From an uncultured Bacteroidales bacterium (GTDB lineage Bacteria > Bacteroidota > Bacteroidia > Bacteroidales > Bacteroidaceae), in the NCBI GenBank assembly GCA_937916465.1, contig CALFTK010000043.1, positions 1 to 10,287 of the forward strand: 10,287 nucleotides of DNA, given 5' to 3'. The position numbers were made by a program, and so were the translations under genes. Below, piece by piece: positions 6,527 through 10,287 of this stretch (the first letter of the stretch is position 1; each line of letters starts with the position of its first letter). The notes below the pieces were generated by a model, which was not told the DNA's origin, made no database searches, and was given only the letters and a program-made list of their open reading frames with translations.

Positions 6527-7865
6527 AGTTTCCCAGCATAACTGCTATAATTGTAATAGGTGCTACAAATTTCACCAGATAGTATATTGTAGTCAGCAAC
6601 CAGACAGGAACTCCGTTTGTATGTCCGTTACTCAATTCGTCTATATAATCTTCCTTCTTCATTGACCAGCCCACAAAGAGTACAAGCAGCAAACCGCCTC
6701 CTGTCATCAGAACGTTGGCAGACAGTTTATCAAAGAAATCGAATATGTTATAGCCAAAGAGTCTGACATTCGACAATACGCCCTGTGACAAGGAACAAAT
6801 AATACCCAATACTGAACAGATGGCAAATGCCAATAGCACCGATTTGGTTCTGGATAATTTCCACTCCTCTATTTCGTATGTAACAAATGTCTCCATCAAC
6901 GATATAGCTGATGTTATAGCAGCTATCAACAGAGTAACAAAGAATAGGATTGCAACTATATTACCCATAGGCATAGCATTGAAAACTGATGGTAATGTAA
7001 TGAAAACCAGTCCGGGACCGGCACCTATTTCAGGAGTAGCACCATTCATGTAGGCAATAGCAAATACCGCCGGGATAATGGCTATACCTGCCACAAGTGC
7101 AAACAGTGTATCAAAGCCAGCAACCATAAATGAAGTCGTAATAATATTCTCCTTCTTACTTACATAAGAACCATAGGTCAATACAGTGCCACAACCTATA
7201 CTCAATGAAAAAAACGACTGTCCCAAAGCCTCTAACAGAGCCTTTCCGTCCAATGCGTTAAGATTAGGTACAAACAGATATTTCATTCCCTCCATAGCAC
7301 CCGGCAGAGTAACAGAACGAATGGCAATCAGTATTATAAGAAGACACAGAAGCAACATCATAACTTTTGAAAAGCGCTCTATTCCTTTTTGAATTCCCAA
7401 TACCAACACACTCCCGGTTAGAGCCAGAAAAATCAGTGTATAGATAACCGGTGCAAAACTAGACGATATAAAACCGGTAAAATAAGATGAATCCAATATC
7501 GGCATATTGAATTTACAGGATTCCACCAGATACTTGACTGACCATCCACCTACTACACAATAGAATGACAAGACACATACAGCAGCCAGAACCGCAAATA
7601 TTCCAATCAGGCTCCAGTTTTTGTTTTTTGACAACATTTTAAATGCTCCAAAAGCATTTTTTTGAGTACGTCTTCCCAGTGCATATTCAGAGACAAGAAT
7701 AGGCAAAGACAGGAATACAACAAATAAAAGATAGACTAATATGAAAGCTGCGCCTCCGTTTTTACCAACCAGATATGGAAAACGCCACATATTTCCCAGG
7801 CCAATAGCACCTCCTGCCATTGCCAACAATACTCCCATTCTACTGCCAAAATGTTCTCTTGCCAT
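6516..7865 (-). CDS. Sodium-dependent amino-acid symporter, NSS/SLC6 family
   Basis: Sodium-driven uptake of an amino acid or related amine across the inner membrane. The 449-residue protein has about eleven hydrophobic helices, like the bacterial MhsT/Tyt1 type rather than twelve-helix LeuT. The first helix has the unwound motif AIGLGNMWRFPY (20-31). The sixth has SLSIGCGTVLTYGSY (220-234), which forms the substrate and chloride/sodium region. The eighth has AAITSAISLMET (315-326), supplying the Na2-site Thr/Ser. The LeuT Na1 ligand Asn27 corresponds to Asn25. The residue before the unwound Ala, Asn in LeuT and often Ser in other bacterial members, is Gly19. It is the last gene of a leftward unit, 10 bp after the acyl-CoA ligase. 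Substrate preference is not evident. Confidence 0.92.
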   Translation of the reverse strand: MAREHFGSRMGVLLAMAGGAIGLGNMWRFPYLVGKNGGAAFILVYLLFVVFLSLPILVSEYALGRRTQKNAFGAFKMLSKNKNWSLIGIFAVLAAVCVLSFYCVVGGWSVKYLVESCKFNMPILDSSYFTGFISSSFAPVIYTLIFLALTGSVLVLGIQKGIERFSKVMMLLLCLLIILIAIRSVTLPGAMEGMKYLFVPNLNALDGKALLEALGQSFFSLSIGCGTVLTYGSYVSKKENIITTSFMVAGFDTLFALVAGIAIIPAVFAIAYMNGATPEIGAGPGLVFITLPSVFNAMPMGNIVAILFFVTLLIAAITSAISLMETFVTYEIEEWKLSRTKSVLLAFAICSVLGIICSLSQGVLSNVRLFGYNIFDFFDKLSANVLMTGGGLLLVLFVGWSMKKEDYIDELSNGHTNGVPVWLLTTIYYLVKFVAPITIIAVMLGNFIL

Positions 7866-7875
7866 AATATATCAA

Positions 7876-9510
7876 TTACGCTTTTTCAACCTGTTTCTTT
7901 TCGTATAGGAATCTCTTTATTTTATGGGTTGCAGTCTTAATAAACGGCTCTTTCTGTATCTCTACAGAATTGATTTTCGAGAATTTATTAACACTTGCAT
8001 TCACCTTTTCAAGTATAGCCTTCTTCTTCTCCTCTAAATCTGTAATGAATTTATCTTCGCCTTCAAGATTCCAGTCTATCACATTTTCATTGAACACAAC
8101 AAGTGCTACCAGATTACCTGCACGTTGCACTACAAGAGATTCATTTACATTCTCAATATTGTTAATAACACTTTCAATCTCTTCCGGATAGATATTTTCT
8201 CCTGAAGCGCCTATAATGACTGTTCCCATTCTACCCTTTATGTAATAGCGTCCTTTACTATCCATAGATGCAAGATCGCCGGTATGGAACCAACCATCTT
8301 TTGACAACACCTCTTTTGTTCTATTGTAGTCTTTATAGTAACCTAACATCACATTGTTACCTTTTACCACCAATTCTCCCAATCCGGTTACAGGATTTAC
8401 ATCATGCAATCTTATCTGAACGCCGTATGCTGCTATACCGGTACTGCCTACATGAGTTTTGAATGGGCTGGCATTACATATAAGTGGTGCAGTCTCTGTC
8501 AGACCATAACCTATAGCGTATGGGAAACGCACCTTTTTAAGGAAATCCTCAACTACCGGATCTAATTTGGCACCACCTATGCCAAAGAATCCAATACGGC
8601 CCCCAAATGTCTTTTTTAGCTTAATACCAACAAGGAAATGTAATAGCCACGGAATATTCTTCTGCAAATACTGAAGGAACTTACTTGATTCTATTGTTGG
8701 CAGAACACTGCTCTTGTAGATTTTCTCAATAATAAGAGGTACAGAAAGCATCACTGTAGGACGCACCATCTTCAACGATTTAATTAGCACCGACGGAGTA
8801 GGCATCTTCTGCAAATAGTAAACCTTTGCGCCTGTAGAAAAAGGATAGAGCATACCTATACTCATTTCGTATGTGTGAGCTATAGGCAGAATAGACATAA
8901 AGACATCTTTTTTACGAACTTTATATGCTTTCCAAGCCTCCAATACATTAGCACAGAAGTTTCTATGACACAACATTACACCTTTTGCATTACCTGTTGT
9001 ACCGGATGTATAGATAATTGCAGCAGTATCAAGAGGTGTTGGCATAGTAACCCTGCCATCACATGTATAGGACGTATCCTTAACCTTTATAAATTCAAAA
9101 GTCTCTATATCTATGACCAAATTCAAATGCTCCATCACAGATTCGTCAAGCTTATGGAGTTGCTTTTTCGATACAAAAATGGCTTTTGATTCCGAATGGT
9201 TAAGAATATTGGTTATTTCATTTGAAGACAATTCCTGCAACATGGGCACTGATATTCTACCATAAGCAGTTGTTGCAAAAAAAGCGATTGCCCAGTTAGG
9301 CATATTTTCAGATAATATAGCCACTTTGTCGTATGCTCCTATGCCAAAAGTTGACAACAGGCGAGATAAGTTTTCGCATTTATCTCTGAATTGAGCGTAT
9401 GTATATTGCTGTCCACCTTCCACAAAAGATGACACCTCTCTTCTGGGAAATGTAGATGTGGAATATTCAAATATTTCGGTCAGTGTCCTAAAGTTATGTT
9501 TTCTTATCAT
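7876..9510 (-). CDS. Long-chain fatty acid--CoA ligase (AMP-forming, ANL superfamily)
   Basis: Activates a fatty acid to an acyl-adenylate and then to acyl-CoA (or possibly acyl carrier protein), acting in the cytoplasm at the membrane face. The motifs occur in family order: P-loop YTSGTTGNAKG (167-177), ILPIAHTYEM (207-216), aromatic/adenine motif YGLTET (335-340), GWFHTGD (406-412), hinge region with Arg427, GENIYPEEIE (437-446), and the C-terminal catalytic Lys530 in KTATHKIKR. Usually a Gly precedes this Lys; here it is His529. The length of 544 residues is slightly short of the roughly 600 common in Bacteroidota paralogues but complete. It lies 12 bp after a short acyltransferase and 10 bp before the symporter, suggesting one mRNA. 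Activation of an exogenous or recycled fatty acid for the neighbouring acyltransferase is a reasonable inference. An ACP-ligase role is also possible. Confidence 0.9.
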   Translation of the reverse strand: MIRKHNFRTLTEIFEYSTSTFPRREVSSFVEGGQQYTYAQFRDKCENLSRLLSTFGIGAYDKVAILSENMPNWAIAFFATTAYGRISVPMLQELSSNEITNILNHSESKAIFVSKKQLHKLDESVMEHLNLVIDIETFEFIKVKDTSYTCDGRVTMPTPLDTAAIIYTSGTTGNAKGVMLCHRNFCANVLEAWKAYKVRKKDVFMSILPIAHTYEMSIGMLYPFSTGAKVYYLQKMPTPSVLIKSLKMVRPTVMLSVPLIIEKIYKSSVLPTIESSKFLQYLQKNIPWLLHFLVGIKLKKTFGGRIGFFGIGGAKLDPVVEDFLKKVRFPYAIGYGLTETAPLICNASPFKTHVGSTGIAAYGVQIRLHDVNPVTGLGELVVKGNNVMLGYYKDYNRTKEVLSKDGWFHTGDLASMDSKGRYYIKGRMGTVIIGASGENIYPEEIESVINNIENVNESLVVQRAGNLVALVVFNENVIDWNLEGEDKFITDLEEKKKAILEKVNASVNKFSKINSVEIQKEPFIKTATHKIKRFLYEKKQVEKA

Positions 9511-9522
9511 TTATACACATTA

Positions 9523-10074
9523 TTAGTGAGTAATGTACTGTTTGGGATGCTTGGCACCCAAATTCATCTCTTCGTATATTTGTTGGATACGTTTCATATC
9601 GGCTGCAGCGTCATCAGTCAGTTCTATTTTTTTGCCTCTGCCTACCACCTTTCTACTCCAATCGAAATAGCCTAAATAGACAGGCATCCCTGTATGCTTT
9701 GCTATTGTATGAAAGCCTGTTTTCCATCTTTTAACCGCCTTTCTGGTTCCTTCAGGAGCTATTGCCAGATGAAACACCTTCTCTTCTTTTGCAGCATTAA
9801 TAACACTACGAATCAGATTTGTAGAATTCTTTCTATCTACAGGTACACCTCCCATAGCTTTTAATATCCATCCTAACGGCGGAAAAAACAACTCTTTTTT
9901 AATCATACAACGAGCTTTTCCACCAACTGATGTATAATACAGATAAGATACTATAAAATCCCAAAACGAAGTATGAGGAACACCAAGAATTATACACTTC
10001 TGCTCCGGAACAATTGGTTCACCGGCCTTCCAACCCAACATTTTCAGCATTAAGCCGCAAAATTTTCTCCACAT
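9523..10074 (-). CDS. Short PlsC-like acyltransferase (lysophospholipid acyltransferase superfamily)
   Basis: A compact 183-residue acyltransferase. Block I is VPHTSFWDF (32-40) with the catalytic HX4D pair His34/Asp39. Block II is GGVPVDR (75-81), and block III is APEGTRK (106-112) with Glu108. PVYLGYFDW (131-139) follows at the place of block IV. No clear membrane helix is present, apart from moderately hydrophobic stretches near 5-14 and 63-76. Proteins of this size are common in Bacteroidota and are annotated as glycerol acyltransferase or 1-acyl-sn-glycerol-3-phosphate acyltransferase, usually without a tested substrate. It is the first gene of the leftward unit, 12 bp before the acyl-CoA ligase, so acyl-CoA from that enzyme is a plausible donor. 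It is clearly distinct from the longer acyltransferase at 1596-2918, with canonical HX4D and PEGTR motifs. Confidence 0.88.
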   Translation of the reverse strand: MWRKFCGLMLKMLGWKAGEPIVPEQKCIILGVPHTSFWDFIVSYLYYTSVGGKARCMIKKELFFPPLGWILKAMGGVPVDRKNSTNLIRSVINAAKEEKVFHLAIAPEGTRKAVKRWKTGFHTIAKHTGMPVYLGYFDWSRKVVGRGKKIELTDDAAADMKRIQQIYEEMNLGAKHPKQYITH

Positions 10075-10124
10075 ACACTAAACATATTATGTTACACGCA
10101 GAAAACATATCCGCATTCAAAACG

Positions 10125-10132
10125 CAAAAGTA
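10125..10132 (-). promoter_or_regulatory. -7 element for the acyltransferase/ligase/symporter unit
   Basis: On the minus strand it reads TACTTTTG, an exact TAnnTTTG match about 50 bases upstream of the acyltransferase ATG (10074), giving a leader of roughly 45 nt. No TTTG is found at the usual -33 distance, so support comes from the -7 element and its position only. Confidence 0.55.
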
Positions 10133-10187
10133 CTAAATTATTGCAAAAAAATAGCATTTATCAGCCATATCATCTTTATATTATTAC

Positions 10188-10195
10188 TACCTTTG
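10188..10195 (+). promoter_or_regulatory. Rightward -7 element at the right edge
   Basis: TACCTTTG is identical to the -7 element of the tRNA gene at the left end. It faces out of the window and would start transcription near 10201. A convincing -33 element is not seen. It implies a rightward gene or RNA beginning at the window edge. Confidence 0.5.
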
Positions 10196-10233
10196 AGATA
10201 AATGTAAAGTCATAAAAGTAAGTTTATACCTCT

Positions 10234-10287
10234 GTGCACGATTCTGAACGAAGAGAACGTAACCCAATCAGTGAGAACAGCGCGAAA
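10234..10287 (+). CDS. Possible 5' end of a rightward gene, GTG start, truncated by the window
   Basis: After the TACCTTTG promoter element at 10188-10195, one frame opens past a TAA at 10219-10221 and runs to the edge of the window. GTG at 10234 is the only usual start codon in it. The 18 visible residues are VHDSERRERNPISENSAK, charged and hydrophilic. They do not let me name a family. A second plus-strand frame and one minus-strand frame are also open here, so the coding call is tentative and depends on the promoter orientation. Confidence 0.3.
   Translation, partial: MHDSERRERNPISENSAK

Noticed and set aside
8875..9189. Plus-strand open frame of 104 codons inside the acyl-CoA ligase gene
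   Set aside because: It lies wholly within conserved ligase motifs on the other strand, is rich in Cys, Tyr and His in no family pattern, and has no upstream promoter.
10210..10287. Minus-strand open frame from the window edge, ending at a TGA just before the promoter region
   Set aside because: It gives a short C-terminal-like peptide (about 25 residues) with no recognisable motif and lies under a rightward promoter element. It cannot be excluded without more sequence but is not supported enough to annotate.

Overview
This window looks like an ordinary chromosomal segment from a member of the Bacteroidota, probably Bacteroidales of the Prevotella/Bacteroides type. The DNA is A+T-rich. Several genes are preceded by the TAnnTTTG -7 element typical of that phylum, start codons lack clear Shine-Dalgarno sequences, and the left-hand gene encodes a secreted CE15-type esterase of a kind common in plant-fibre-degrading Bacteroidota. 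No mobile element, CRISPR array, phage gene or toxin-antitoxin pair was seen.

Layout from left to right. (1) A tRNA-Glu gene (anticodon CTC) with its own promoter and a hairpin/T-run terminator. (2) A single-gene unit for an exported glucuronoyl-esterase-like protein, ended by a strong hairpin that also faces the converging unit. (3) A leftward two-gene unit: a bile acid:sodium symporter (BASS) family transporter, then a membrane-anchored PlsC-like acyltransferase. (4) A divergent promoter region of about 160 bp. (5) A rightward two-gene unit with a 4-bp ATGA overlap: a Wzx-type polysaccharide flippase and a GT2 glycosyltransferase. (6) A leftward three-gene unit that runs into the glycosyltransferase tail to tail with an 11-bp overlap. 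Read in its own direction it is a short PlsC-like acyltransferase, a long-chain acyl-CoA ligase and an SLC6-type sodium:amino-acid symporter. (7) A right-hand intergenic region with a likely rightward promoter and perhaps the first codons of another gene.

The common theme is the cell envelope: two lysophospholipid-acyltransferase-family enzymes, fatty acid activation, two sodium-coupled transporters, and a flippase/glycosyltransferase pair. The acyl-CoA ligase and the short acyltransferase, 12 bp apart, could form one activation-and-transfer route for exogenous or recycled fatty acids. The amino-acid symporter in the same unit makes an acylated amino acid product conceivable, but nothing in the sequence proves it.

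I found no clearly new system. The points most worth a second look are residue changes at key positions (Arg to Tyr in the CE15 nucleophile motif; loss of the sodium-site Glu in the BASS protein; an HX5D rather than HX4D acyltransferase motif), a probably leaderless flippase mRNA, and the overlapping convergent 3' ends with no terminator between them.
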